Positions 1-6,058 of a stretch of DNA of 8,051 nucleotides are shown piece after piece. Origin of the DNA: Polynucleobacter sp. UBA962 (GTDB lineage: Bacteria; Pseudomonadota; Gammaproteobacteria; Burkholderiales; Burkholderiaceae); contig DBCI01000068.1 of assembly GCA_002292975.1 (NCBI GenBank), positions 1,479 through 9,529 on the forward strand, in the 5' to 3' direction. The notes under the pieces are model-generated. The model made no database searches. It was not told the DNA's origin and saw only the letters and a list, made by a program, of their open reading frames with translations. The translations under genes and the position numbers were made by a program. The first letter of the stretch is position 1; each line of letters starts with the position of its first letter.

Positions 1-359
1 GCCATCATCCACCAGCCACCCTCAGAAAGAGGCATATTCAAACTTAATCCGTGCTTTGGTAAAGGCGGATCCAGCGATAACCAAAAGAGTTGGCGAATAA
101 ACTGAATCGGATCCCAGTTAACAGAAGACAGCATATTCCAGCCAATAATCTGAAAACCAATCATGCCAAAAAATAAGGAGGCAATCCCGATTGTTCCTAA
201 ATAGACTGGTCCAATTTGCGCATTTCCTAATCTGCCAAAGAGATGTACCAAAAATGGTTGGCCAATACGCTCACGCTCATCTTTTCTAGGGTTTAGATGC
301 GATCCATGATGTGGTTCGGCAACGACTTGAACCTGAGTAAATAAATTTTGATAGTCCAT
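1..359 (-). CDS. pufM: Photosynthetic reaction centre M subunit, 5' part (N-terminal 119 residues)
   Basis: Encodes the N-terminus of the M subunit of the type-II reaction centre, the membrane protein that with L holds the special pair, bacteriopheophytins and quinones. Translation from the ATG at 357-359 gives MDYQNLFTQVQV, then GNAQIGPVYLGT, SSVNWDPIQFIRQLFW and a final LSEGGWWMM, all typical of PufM. The gene runs off the left edge after 119 codons plus two bases, so the His ligands of the special pair and the non-haem iron lie outside and cannot be checked. One membrane helix is visible (about residues 52-75). The start is supported by a GAGG Shine-Dalgarno at 369-372, 9 nt upstream. It follows the pufL stop by 24 nt, the usual pufLM arrangement. 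No pufC or pufX can be assessed because the downstream side is missing. Confidence 0.97.
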   Translation of the reverse strand, partial: MDYQNLFTQVQVVAEPHHGSHLNPRKDERERIGQPFLVHLFGRLGNAQIGPVYLGTIGIASLFFGMIGFQIIGWNMLSSVNWDPIQFIRQLFWLSLDPPLPKHGLSLNMPLSEGGWWMM

Positions 360-383
360 GGTTGATTTCCTCGATTCTTATTC

Positions 384-1208
384 TTATGACCAAATAGGGA
401 GGTTTAACCACCAACCCCACCACTCCGGCCAGCCACGAGTCCAAAATGGTCCACTAATCACAATGCACACTGCACTCCAAAATACTGCTGCTAATGCCAA
501 GAACAAACCCAAACGATGAATCCCCAACGTTCCCACGGAGTAACCAATTAAGTCTCTAAAGAAGGTATCCTCATGCTCTGGTGTTTTGACAAACTCGCCC
601 TTTTGCGGATTAGTTGAAGATAAAACTAAGCCACCGTGCATTGCAAGCGCCAAGGTGGTTGTAAAAAATAGGGTGATCGCAATCATATGCGCTGGGTTGT
701 AATGAAAATGTAGATATTGATAACCCACATTCGAGACCCAGTCGAGGTGACTCAGGATGCCATATGGGAATCCATGTCCCCATGCTCCCATTAATACTGG
801 TCGTATCACGACCAAGGTGAAGTAGGCAAAGATTGCCATCGAAAACGCAACAGGCACATGAAAGCCCATCCCTAATTTGCGACAGATTTCGACTTCACGT
901 AAAGCCCAAGATCCAAATGCTCCTAGAGCGCAGATCGTAATCAGTTGCCATAAGCCACCCTCCATAAGAGGTGCAGCTGCTAGACCATACTTCAAGTCAG
1001 GTGGCGCAATATTGATTTGCCACAGGTTCCAGGTGGGTCCTTGTGAAGCGCCCCACAGGATTAACGCAGTCCCCAAGAACGAAAAGAAGATCGTAGTGAT
1101 ACCAAAAAAACCGACATAAAAAGGGCCTACCCAAAAATCGAATAGATCTCCGCCAACAAGAGTTCCCCCTCTGACTCGGTACTTTCTCTCAAAACTGAGC
1201 ATGGCCAT
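384..1208 (-). CDS. pufL: Photosynthetic reaction centre L subunit
   Basis: L subunit (274 aa) of the purple-bacterial reaction centre, an integral membrane protein with five helices (roughly residues 33-56, 84-111, 116-140, 171-198, 226-251). It begins [16 protein letters not shown], the classic PufL N-terminus. With the initiator Met counted, every key residue falls one position after Rhodobacter numbering: E105 (bacteriopheophytin H-bond), H154, H169 and H174 (special pair; H174 is the Mg ligand), H191 and H231 (non-haem iron), and H212, E213 and S224 (QB proton path). The protein therefore looks fully functional. The C-terminus is a few residues shorter than the 281-aa Rhodobacter protein and ends WWLNLPIWS. 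The ATG at 1206-1208 is preferred over the ATG two codons later because GGAG at 1217-1220 is 8 nt from the first and 14 nt from the second. It sits 78 nt after pufA and 24 nt before pufM. Confidence 0.98.
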   Translation of the reverse strand: MAMLSFERKYRVRGGTLVGGDLFDFWVGPFYVGFFGITTIFFSFLGTALILWGASQGPTWNLWQINIAPPDLKYGLAAAPLMEGGLWQLITICALGAFGSWALREVEICRKLGMGFHVPVAFSMAIFAYFTLVVIRPVLMGAWGHGFPYGILSHLDWVSNVGYQYLHFHYNPAHMIAITLFFTTTLALAMHGGLVLSSTNPQKGEFVKTPEHEDTFFRDLIGYSVGTLGIHRLGLFLALAAVFWSAVCIVISGPFWTRGWPEWWGWWLNLPIWS

Positions 1209-1228
1209 TTTTAATTCTCCAATAAATT

Positions 1229-1267
1229 GGTAGATAAGACTCGATGCGTCGTCAAGCCCTATCCACC
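1229..1267 (-). promoter_or_regulatory. Intercistronic stem-loop between pufA and pufL
   Basis: In the minus-strand transcript the arms GGUGGAUA (1260-1267) and UAUCUACC (1229-1236) form an 8-bp stem with one G-U pair. Inside it, after an internal loop, GAC can pair with GUC across a 10-nt loop. The G-U pair would be an A-C mismatch in a plus-strand transcript, so the structure favours the puf mRNA. In Rhodobacter a hairpin in this same pufA-pufL gap shields the pufBA mRNA from 3' decay and produces excess LH1 over reaction centre. Function here is inferred from position and shape; it has no U-tract and does not look like a full terminator. Confidence 0.5.
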
Positions 1268-1286
1268 ATGGTTTGCATCATGTGTA

Positions 1287-1490
1287 CTACTTTACTGCTG
1301 GTGCTGCTGGTGGGGTTGCAGAACCCGTCCCTGTTTTTGCTTTGTACTGGGTCTGACTTAATCCATCTAACCAGTTAAAGCGGACTGTGCTTAGCAGAAT
1401 TAAATGAATCATTGCTGCCAAACCAAACAGGAAGATTCCTTGAATAGCCATAGCCCTTAATGGGTCATATAGTTTCCAAATTCTCCACAT
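1287..1490 (-). CDS. pufA: LH1 antenna alpha polypeptide
   Basis: Alpha subunit (67 aa) of the light-harvesting 1 ring around the reaction centre. It begins MWRIWKLYDPLRAM, followed by one membrane helix (about residues 14-36) with the bacteriochlorophyll-ligating His29 in AAMIHLILLST and then RFNWLDG, the alpha signature. The C-terminal extension from about residue 42 is polar and ends in a Gly/Ala/Pro-rich tail, GTGSATPPAAPAVK, probably periplasmic and partly processed or disordered. The ATG at 1488-1490 has AGGAG at 1498-1502, 7 nt upstream; this Shine-Dalgarno overlaps the stop codon of orf74, which suggests coupled translation. In most purple bacteria pufA directly follows pufB, but here another gene lies between them. 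A hairpin-containing spacer separates it from pufL. Confidence 0.97.
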   Translation of the reverse strand: MWRIWKLYDPLRAMAIQGIFLFGLAAMIHLILLSTVRFNWLDGLSQTQYKAKTGTGSATPPAAPAVK

Positions 1491-1497
1491 GGTATTT

Positions 1498-1502
1498 CTC
1501 CT
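1498..1502 (-). promoter_or_regulatory. pufA Shine-Dalgarno overlapping the orf74 stop codon
   Basis: On the minus strand the sequence reads TAGGAG followed by seven bases and ATG. The TAG (1501-1503) is the stop of orf74 and shares its A and G with the AGGAG that serves pufA. A ribosome finishing orf74 would therefore sit on the pufA initiation site, so the two genes are likely translationally coupled. Confidence 0.75.
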
Positions 1503-1725
1503 AAGTTAAGTACGACATAAAGCTATAAACAGCTGACCTTACGCCGTCGATCATTGACTTCTCCTCGGCTCCTGGAAGCCAGGAGCTCCACTTACCAGGT
1601 AAGAACGCGGTAAAGAGCGCAAGCACAAAACACACCACAAAACACAAGACGAAGATCGTCCTAAACGTGATTGAATCGTTCTTAACCATCTCCTGCATTG
1701 TGTTATTTAAATGGATATCTTTCAT
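1501..1725 (-). CDS. Unrecognised single-pass membrane protein between pufB and pufA (orf74)
   Basis: A 74-aa protein I cannot assign to a family. Residues 1-22 are polar (MKDIHLNNTMQEMVKNDS). Residues 24-43 form one strongly hydrophobic helix with two Cys (C28, C32). Then come GKWSSWLPGAEEK and a probable amphipathic C-terminal helix, SMIDGVRSAVYSFMSYLT. There is no His in the membrane span, so it is not an LH1 alpha or beta paralogue binding bacteriochlorophyll in the usual way. The ATG at 1723-1725 has AAAGG 7 nt upstream; internal Met codons 10 and 13 lack a properly spaced site. It lies 30 nt after pufB, and its stop overlaps the pufA Shine-Dalgarno, so it is expressed within the puf operon. 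Size and topology recall PufQ (upstream of pufB in Rhodobacter), PufX and protein W, but I see no convincing sequence match. A role in LH1-RC assembly or ring architecture is inference from context. Confidence 0.85.
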   Translation of the reverse strand: MKDIHLNNTMQEMVKNDSITFRTIFVLCFVVCFVLALFTAFLPGKWSSWLPGAEEKSMIDGVRSAVYSFMSYLT

Positions 1726-1732
1726 ATCATTG

Positions 1733-1737
1733 CCTTT
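1733..1737 (-). promoter_or_regulatory. Shine-Dalgarno of orf74
   Basis: AAAGG on the minus strand lies 7 nt before the ATG at 1723-1725. It selects the first Met of orf74. The third in-frame Met (codon 13) has GGAG immediately against it with no spacer, which is too close to work well. Confidence 0.55.
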
Positions 1738-1755
1738 ACGTTGTTACTTACAATT

Positions 1756-1905
1756 TCAGTAGAACCAAGGACGCCATGCCCACACCAAGATGTGCGCAAT
1801 GACCGCTATTGCAGTAAACCCGACCAAACCTTGGACATAAAACTGGTGAAATTCTTTCGCCTCGTCGTCGGTAAGACCAGAAATAGAGCCTCTGTGATCA
1901 CTCAT
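1756..1905 (-). CDS. pufB: LH1 antenna beta polypeptide
   Basis: Beta subunit (49 aa) of the LH1 antenna. It begins [26 protein letters not shown], followed by one membrane helix (about residues 24-43) and the C-terminal VWAWRPWFY. His38 (VIAHILVW) is the bacteriochlorophyll ligand, and His20 is the second conserved histidine 18 residues earlier, a hallmark of beta chains. The reading frame is open a further 28 codons upstream to an ATG at 1987-1989, but that extension reads through the hairpin leader and has no antenna features. The start at 1903-1905 has an excellent AAGGAGGG 7 nt upstream and gives the family's normal length. It is the first puf gene after bchZ (111-nt spacer), with no pufQ before it, and is followed by orf74 rather than pufA. 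Confidence 0.97.
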   Translation of the reverse strand: MSDHRGSISGLTDDEAKEFHQFYVQGLVGFTAIAVIAHILVWAWRPWFY

Positions 1906-1912
1906 TCGAGAT

Positions 1913-1920
1913 CCCTCCTT
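1913..1920 (-). promoter_or_regulatory. Strong Shine-Dalgarno of pufB (decides its start)
   Basis: AAGGAGGG on the minus strand is an almost perfect anti-16S match, 7 nt before the ATG at 1903-1905. It is the strongest ribosome site in the window, as expected for an abundant antenna protein, and it rules out the in-frame upstream ATG at 1987-1989. Confidence 0.9.
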
Positions 1921-1926
1921 CAAAAT

Positions 1927-1940
1927 TAGCCTTTCGGCTA
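1927..1940 (-). promoter_or_regulatory. Hairpin with GAAA tetraloop just upstream of the pufB ribosome site
   Basis: On the transcript UAGCC (1936-1940) pairs perfectly with GGCUA (1927-1931) across a GAAA loop, a GNRA tetraloop. It ends 6 nt before the pufB Shine-Dalgarno and is followed by AUUUUG. It could stabilise a 5' end left by mRNA processing or act as a weak attenuator; the U-run is too short for a convincing terminator. Confidence 0.5.
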
Positions 1941-1944
1941 GCAC

Positions 1945-1961
1945 CGCGCAAAGCCCGCGCG
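1945..1961 (-). promoter_or_regulatory. GC-rich hairpin in the bchZ-pufB leader
   Basis: CGCGC (1957-1961) can pair with GCGCG (1945-1949) across a 7-nt loop (GGGCUUU) in the minus-strand transcript. It is the middle one of three consecutive hairpins in this spacer. A short GC-only stem can arise by chance, so support is weaker than for its neighbours. Confidence 0.35.
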
Positions 1962-1969
1962 ACAAGGGC

Positions 1970-1991
1970 ATATGGCAGAAAACTGCCACAT
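1970..1991 (-). promoter_or_regulatory. Nine-base-pair hairpin or palindrome after bchZ
   Basis: The transcript arms AUGUGGCAG (1983-1991) and CUGCCAUAU (1970-1978) pair over 9 bp with one G-U, closing a UUUU loop. The inner 6 bp are perfectly symmetrical on DNA (TGGCAG, four bases, CTGCCA), so it could also be a protein-binding site. It begins 25 nt after the bchZ stop. Possible roles are a barrier that protects bchZ mRNA, a processing site that separates bch from puf mRNA, or an operator of the puf promoter. Confidence 0.5.
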
Positions 1992-2016
1992 TCGGTTTGG
2001 GTGAAAGTAGCTGTAC

Positions 2017-3495
2017 TCATACTTTCTCCGTAATAGGGGTTTGAGTCTTCTCTTGTACGATTTCTGGGCATGAGATGCGGACACGCTCTACAGTTACGCG
2101 CTCTTCACCGGATGATTCGGTATCGCGCTCTACGCGATCACGTAATTGTTTAGCTGCTGAGATTTGTACTAAGACGGGTTGCTTCTGCACATAGTTCGCC
2201 ACCATCGTTTGAGCATCCCCATCCCATTGGAATGAATTCGCGGCTTTACTACGAGCCAAGGTGGAGTCCACCTTATCCATATCGGTTGCCAAGGGCAGAA
2301 TATGAAATAAAGCATCAAAGAGTCCATTGCAAAACTCTTGGATTAAATAGGTGGCACCGGCATAACCCATAAATGGAGTACCCGTATGGCGCCGAATCAC
2401 TGCACCCGGAAAAGAGGCTGGAATATACATTCCTTTACTACCTGCTTCAGCCATGTACATGCGCTCGTTGTAACTACCAAACAGTACCAGGGGTGATTTC
2501 TCTTTCACGAGCTTGCGAATCGTTTCGCTATCGGTCTTCTCACCGGGTTTGCGCGAGACCGCAAAGCTGCATGGCAGACCCATTTCAGTTTCAAAGAAGT
2601 TCTGAATACCACGGGTATAGGTCTCGTTGGCCACCACTGCAAAATTGGCGGTCCCAAAGAAATCCTGAGTCACAGAGCGCCAGAGATCCCAGATTGGTTT
2701 AATCGTGGTGTGCTTCTCGCGCTCAATAAATGGCTCGGGATCTAAATCAAGCAGTTCGCCTAATTTACGTAAGAACTTCGTGGTGCTGTGTAGCCCAATT
2801 GGTGCCTGAAGATAGGGTCGTTCAAGCGCTTCACACAACATCCGCCCAAACTCACGGTACATGCAAATATTGACATCCGCCTCCACCAAACGAGAGACAT
2901 CTGCTAAATGGCTTCCTAATGGAAATACCATATTAACTTCGGCACCAATGCCTTGAACCAAACGACGGATCTCAGCCAAGTCACTAGGCATATTGAAGGT
3001 CCCATAAGCCGGTCCAATAATATTGACACGGGGCTTTTCACCTTCCTTACGTGGTTTACGCTCCGGAATATTCTTCACTCCATACTCAGACCACAGCCAA
3101 TACATGGCACGATTTGCGCACTGCCACTGATCTTCATCAATTGTTCTAGGCAAGAAGCGGGCAATAGCAGTTCCTTCCGGAGTAACACCACCACCAATCA
3201 TTTCGGCAATCGATCCGGTCACCACTACGGCAGGTAAATCAGGATCGAGGGTTGCATGCGCACGCTTCATCGAACCTTCTGTTCCCTCACGACCTAATTG
3301 TTCTTCGGCCAAGCCAGTAACCACAATCGGTAATTCATGGGGAGGCAACGCATCGGTGTAATGCAAGACCGAAGTAACTGGTAAGTTCTCACAACCAACC
3401 GGGCCGTCAATGACCACCTGCAATCCCTTGATAGCTGTAAAGACATACACAGCTCCCCAGTAGCCGCCAGCACGATCGTGATCAATCACATACAT
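2017..3495 (-). CDS. bchZ: Chlorophyllide a oxidoreductase subunit Z
   Basis: BchZ (492 aa, the normal family length) is one half of the catalytic heterotetramer (BchY-BchZ)2 of chlorophyllide a oxidoreductase. This nitrogenase-like enzyme reduces the C7=C8 bond of chlorophyllide a on the path to bacteriochlorophyll a. The N-terminus [17 protein letters not shown] leads to GPVGCENLP with Cys35, the single BchZ ligand reported for the [4Fe-4S] cluster shared with BchY. Other family-like stretches are [15 protein letters not shown] (residues 94-108), the mid-protein [12 protein letters not shown] and [20 protein letters not shown]. The C-terminus carries a charged tail after [14 protein letters not shown]. 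The ATG at 3493-3495 shares its A with the bchY stop (TGATG), and GAGGAG lies 8 nt upstream, so translation is coupled to bchY. A 111-nt structured spacer separates it from pufB. Confidence 0.98.
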   Translation of the reverse strand: MYVIDHDRAGGYWGAVYVFTAIKGLQVVIDGPVGCENLPVTSVLHYTDALPPHELPIVVTGLAEEQLGREGTEGSMKRAHATLDPDLPAVVVTGSIAEMIGGGVTPEGTAIARFLPRTIDEDQWQCANRAMYWLWSEYGVKNIPERKPRKEGEKPRVNIIGPAYGTFNMPSDLAEIRRLVQGIGAEVNMVFPLGSHLADVSRLVEADVNICMYREFGRMLCEALERPYLQAPIGLHSTTKFLRKLGELLDLDPEPFIEREKHTTIKPIWDLWRSVTQDFFGTANFAVVANETYTRGIQNFFETEMGLPCSFAVSRKPGEKTDSETIRKLVKEKSPLVLFGSYNERMYMAEAGSKGMYIPASFPGAVIRRHTGTPFMGYAGATYLIQEFCNGLFDALFHILPLATDMDKVDSTLARSKAANSFQWDGDAQTMVANYVQKQPVLVQISAAKQLRDRVERDTESSGEERVTVERVRISCPEIVQEKTQTPITEKV

Positions 3496-5030
3496 CAGAT
3501 CATCTCCTCGGCTTTGCGCTTCTTAATTGCTTTTTCTAGTTTGCGACGGGTCTCGGCCTTGAACTCAGGGCGATCTTTTGGAATGCTCTCCCAAACACCT
3601 GCATTGTGAGCAGCGCCTACATCCCCAAAGAACGCCTTCATCTCATCAAAACGCGCCTGATTTCCAATCGCTGCATTGATCACTTGCGCCAATGAGCCAG
3701 CTCCTGCGGGACCCATCAGCGGTCTTGCCGAAATAAGGTTTGTGAAATACAAACTAGGAATTGATGCTTGTTTCGCTGCTTGCACAACAGGGGTTGTGCC
3801 AATCGCGAGATCAGGCTGAAACTCTGCCATCGCAGCCAAGTCTTGCTCAAGCGAGGCGCGGAACTGAACCTGCACGCCCTTTGCTTCCAACCATTGACGA
3901 TCTGCATCACTCCAAACCGTACGAGGACATGCTGAACCCACATAACGGACATCTGCGCCACTCTCAATTAAAAGACGAGCAACCAAGAGTTCAGATCCTT
4001 CGTAGCCACTTAAGGTAATACGTCCTTTAATGGGAGTTGCCCCAAGCACTGCTTTAATGGCAGGAAGTATCTTATGCTTAGCGGCATTAATTTTTTCTTG
4101 TGGAGTATTGGTTGCTTTGCCAATGGCTTCTAACCATGCGGCCGTGCCTTCGTAACCGACTGGTGCCGATCCCACAATTGGTCTACCTGCTGCTTCAAAC
4201 TCACGAATACTAGCGGTGTAAAAAGGATGGATCGCTGCAACCACTTTGCAATCGAGCGCTTGATATAACTCGCGCCACTCTCTCGTGGGTACAGTTGCAC
4301 CCACAGCCAAACCCATCGGCTCGATCATCGAACCAATCACTGCCGGATCGGCTGGGAACATCTCACCCAATAAAGTGATGGTGGGCTTGCTTTGCACTCC
4401 GGTGCGTGGGGCCTGAACTGGGCCAGCCATAATCTCATTACGTGCGTATTGCAACATAGCGCCCGCTAAGACATCTTTTGCTTCTGCATGAGTTGGTACA
4501 CCAAAGCCTGGAACATCAATACCAATAATACGAACGCCATTAATTTCTTTTGGTAACAATTGCAGTGGGACACCACTGGCAGTCGGTACGCATAAATTAA
4601 TGATCACAATGGCATCGTACTTTTCAGGATCCGCTTGCTCATGCACCGAGTCCCGAATATCTTCAAATAATTTTCCTGTTACTAAGCTCTCAGAGTTGAA
4701 TGGTACGTATCCAACACTGCGGCGTGCGCCATAAAAATGAGAGGTAAATGTTAGGCCATAGACACAGCATGCCGAGCCTGACAAAATCGTTGCAGTTCGA
4801 CGCATCCGCAAACCCACACGGAGTGAACCAAATGCAGGGCACATACTTTGTGGTTGATCATGCGGACCCTTTGGATAGTCTTGCGCATAACGCTGCAATA
4901 CCTCTCCTTTGCCAGCCGACTTTGCGGCAGCCATCATCTGTTTCTCACCAGCATGGCAACCCATACCATCCCCTTTGGATGGATCAGCTACCAATTGCTC
5001 TGGGACGATGGGGATGATTGGCTTGGTCAT
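3495..5030 (-). CDS. bchY: Chlorophyllide a oxidoreductase subunit Y
   Basis: BchY (511 aa, slightly longer than the roughly 500-residue homologues) pairs with BchZ in the NifDK-like catalytic component of chlorophyllide a oxidoreductase. The three cluster cysteines expected for BchY are present: Cys64 in [10 protein letters not shown], Cys88/Cys89 in [12 protein letters not shown], and Cys147 in [10 protein letters not shown]. They fall two residues after the Roseobacter positions 62, 87 and 145, with Cys89 the likely match for 87. Downstream are [41 protein letters not shown] and [20 protein letters not shown]. The ATG at 5028-5030 is 5 nt after the bchX stop, with AAGG about 10 nt upstream inside the bchX end. 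The C-terminal coding end overlaps the bchZ start by one base. The enzyme acts in the cytoplasm with BchX. Confidence 0.98.
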   Translation of the reverse strand: MTKPIIPIVPEQLVADPSKGDGMGCHAGEKQMMAAAKSAGKGEVLQRYAQDYPKGPHDQPQSMCPAFGSLRVGLRMRRTATILSGSACCVYGLTFTSHFYGARRSVGYVPFNSESLVTGKLFEDIRDSVHEQADPEKYDAIVIINLCVPTASGVPLQLLPKEINGVRIIGIDVPGFGVPTHAEAKDVLAGAMLQYARNEIMAGPVQAPRTGVQSKPTITLLGEMFPADPAVIGSMIEPMGLAVGATVPTREWRELYQALDCKVVAAIHPFYTASIREFEAAGRPIVGSAPVGYEGTAAWLEAIGKATNTPQEKINAAKHKILPAIKAVLGATPIKGRITLSGYEGSELLVARLLIESGADVRYVGSACPRTVWSDADRQWLEAKGVQVQFRASLEQDLAAMAEFQPDLAIGTTPVVQAAKQASIPSLYFTNLISARPLMGPAGAGSLAQVINAAIGNQARFDEMKAFFGDVGAAHNAGVWESIPKDRPEFKAETRRKLEKAIKKRKAEEMI

Positions 5031-5035
5031 CTGAT

Positions 5036-6058
5036 TTAAACCTTGTCGTAAACCACTTCTAAGCTCTTCTTAATCACTGTGTCTTTGCCCATCATGTCAA
5101 CTGTCGTTGCGGGCTCAAGCACATAATCACGTCCCGTGATGTCGGCTGAGAACAGTCCTAATAAATCATCTTGACTTAGTGGCTTTGGACGCATTGGGGG
5201 TGCTTCAGCAACGTTCTTCGCCAACTCTTCAAAAAGTGGGCCCCACTGTGTTCCAGGGCGTCCAATAATTTCGTAACTGGCACTCTTGCGACGAATATCG
5301 TCGTGTGCTGGAATTGCTGCTAAGACCGGAATACCGGCGCGCTCTGCAAATGCCTGTGCTTCCCCAGTACTGTCGTCTTTATTAATCACCATGCCAGCAA
5401 CGCCGACGTTACCACCGAGCTTGCGGAAGTACTCAACCGCAGAGCAAACATTATTAGCTACATAGAGTGATTGCAAATCGTTGCTAGCAACAACGATGAC
5501 CTTTTGACACATATCGCGTGCAATTGGCAAACCAAATCCGCCGCAGACCACATCCCCCAAGAAATCCAGGAGAACGTAATCAAAACCCCAATCATGAAAG
5601 CCGAGTTTCTCGAGGGTCTCAAAACCATGAATAATGCCGCGCCCACCGCAACCACGCCCTACTTCTGGGCCACCTAATTCCATCGCAAATACACCATCGC
5701 GTTTAAAGCACACATCGCCAATCGAAACAGAGTCACCAGAAAGTTTTTTCTTGGAGGAGGTCTCAATGATAGTTGGGCATGCCTTACCACCAAATAGCAA
5801 TGAGGTTGTATCGCTCTTTGGATCACAACCAATTAAGAGAACCTTCTTGCCTTGTTGCGCCATCATGTACGACAAGTTTGCTAAGGTAAAACTTTTACCA
5901 ATTCCGCCTTTGCCATAAATAGCAATAATCTGTGTTTCTTTGGTCACCGGTCCCTTATGAACTGGATCTGGTTCCATGTCGGCCTCTTTCTTGAGGTTCA
6001 TGAATTGCACCGTTGCTTCTGCTGGTACACCTTCTAGTTTTGCGGTTGCTGGACTCAT
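5036..6058 (-). CDS. bchX: Chlorophyllide a oxidoreductase iron protein (subunit X)
   Basis: BchX (340 aa) is the NifH-like ATP-dependent reductase that passes electrons to BchYZ. The P-loop YGKGGIGKS lies at residues 48-56, preceded by a roughly 40-residue N-terminal extension typical of BchX compared with BchL. CDPKSDTT follows at 78-85. The two cysteines that hold the [4Fe-4S] cluster across the dimer are Cys137 (GRGCGGRG) and Cys172 (VVCGGFGLP); DFLGDVVCGGF is the switch II region. The frame opens 12 codons further upstream at 6094. I chose the ATG at 6056-6058 because it overlaps the bchC stop in an ATGA junction, has GGAG 9 nt upstream and starts MSPATAKLEG. The longer form would read 40 nt into the 3' end of bchC. 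Five bases separate it from bchY. Confidence 0.97.
   Translation of the reverse strand: MSPATAKLEGVPAEATVQFMNLKKEADMEPDPVHKGPVTKETQIIAIYGKGGIGKSFTLANLSYMMAQQGKKVLLIGCDPKSDTTSLLFGGKACPTIIETSSKKKLSGDSVSIGDVCFKRDGVFAMELGGPEVGRGCGGRGIIHGFETLEKLGFHDWGFDYVLLDFLGDVVCGGFGLPIARDMCQKVIVVASNDLQSLYVANNVCSAVEYFRKLGGNVGVAGMVINKDDSTGEAQAFAERAGIPVLAAIPAHDDIRRKSASYEIIGRPGTQWGPLFEELAKNVAEAPPMRPKPLSQDDLLGLFSADITGRDYVLEPATTVDMMGKDTVIKKSLEVVYDKV

Noticed and set aside
877..1119. Plus-strand open frame opposite pufL
   Set aside because: It is antisense to a highly conserved reaction-centre gene, has no recognisable protein features and is a shadow; the same holds for other plus-strand frames opposite bchX, bchY, bchZ and bchC.
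1501..1725. orf74 as a second LH1 alpha or beta chain or as PufX
   Set aside because: No His in the membrane helix and no alpha or beta signature; PufX is encoded after pufM and its glycine-rich helix pattern is not seen.
1906..1989. In-frame 28-codon upstream extension of pufB (start at 1989)
   Set aside because: It has no antenna features, runs through the hairpin leader and lacks a ribosome site; the start at 1905 has an AAGGAGGG and gives the normal beta length.
1970..1991. Sigma-54 type promoter (TGGCAG...TGC) ahead of pufB
   Set aside because: The GG to GC spacing is 9 nt instead of the required 10, and the match is explained by the palindrome.
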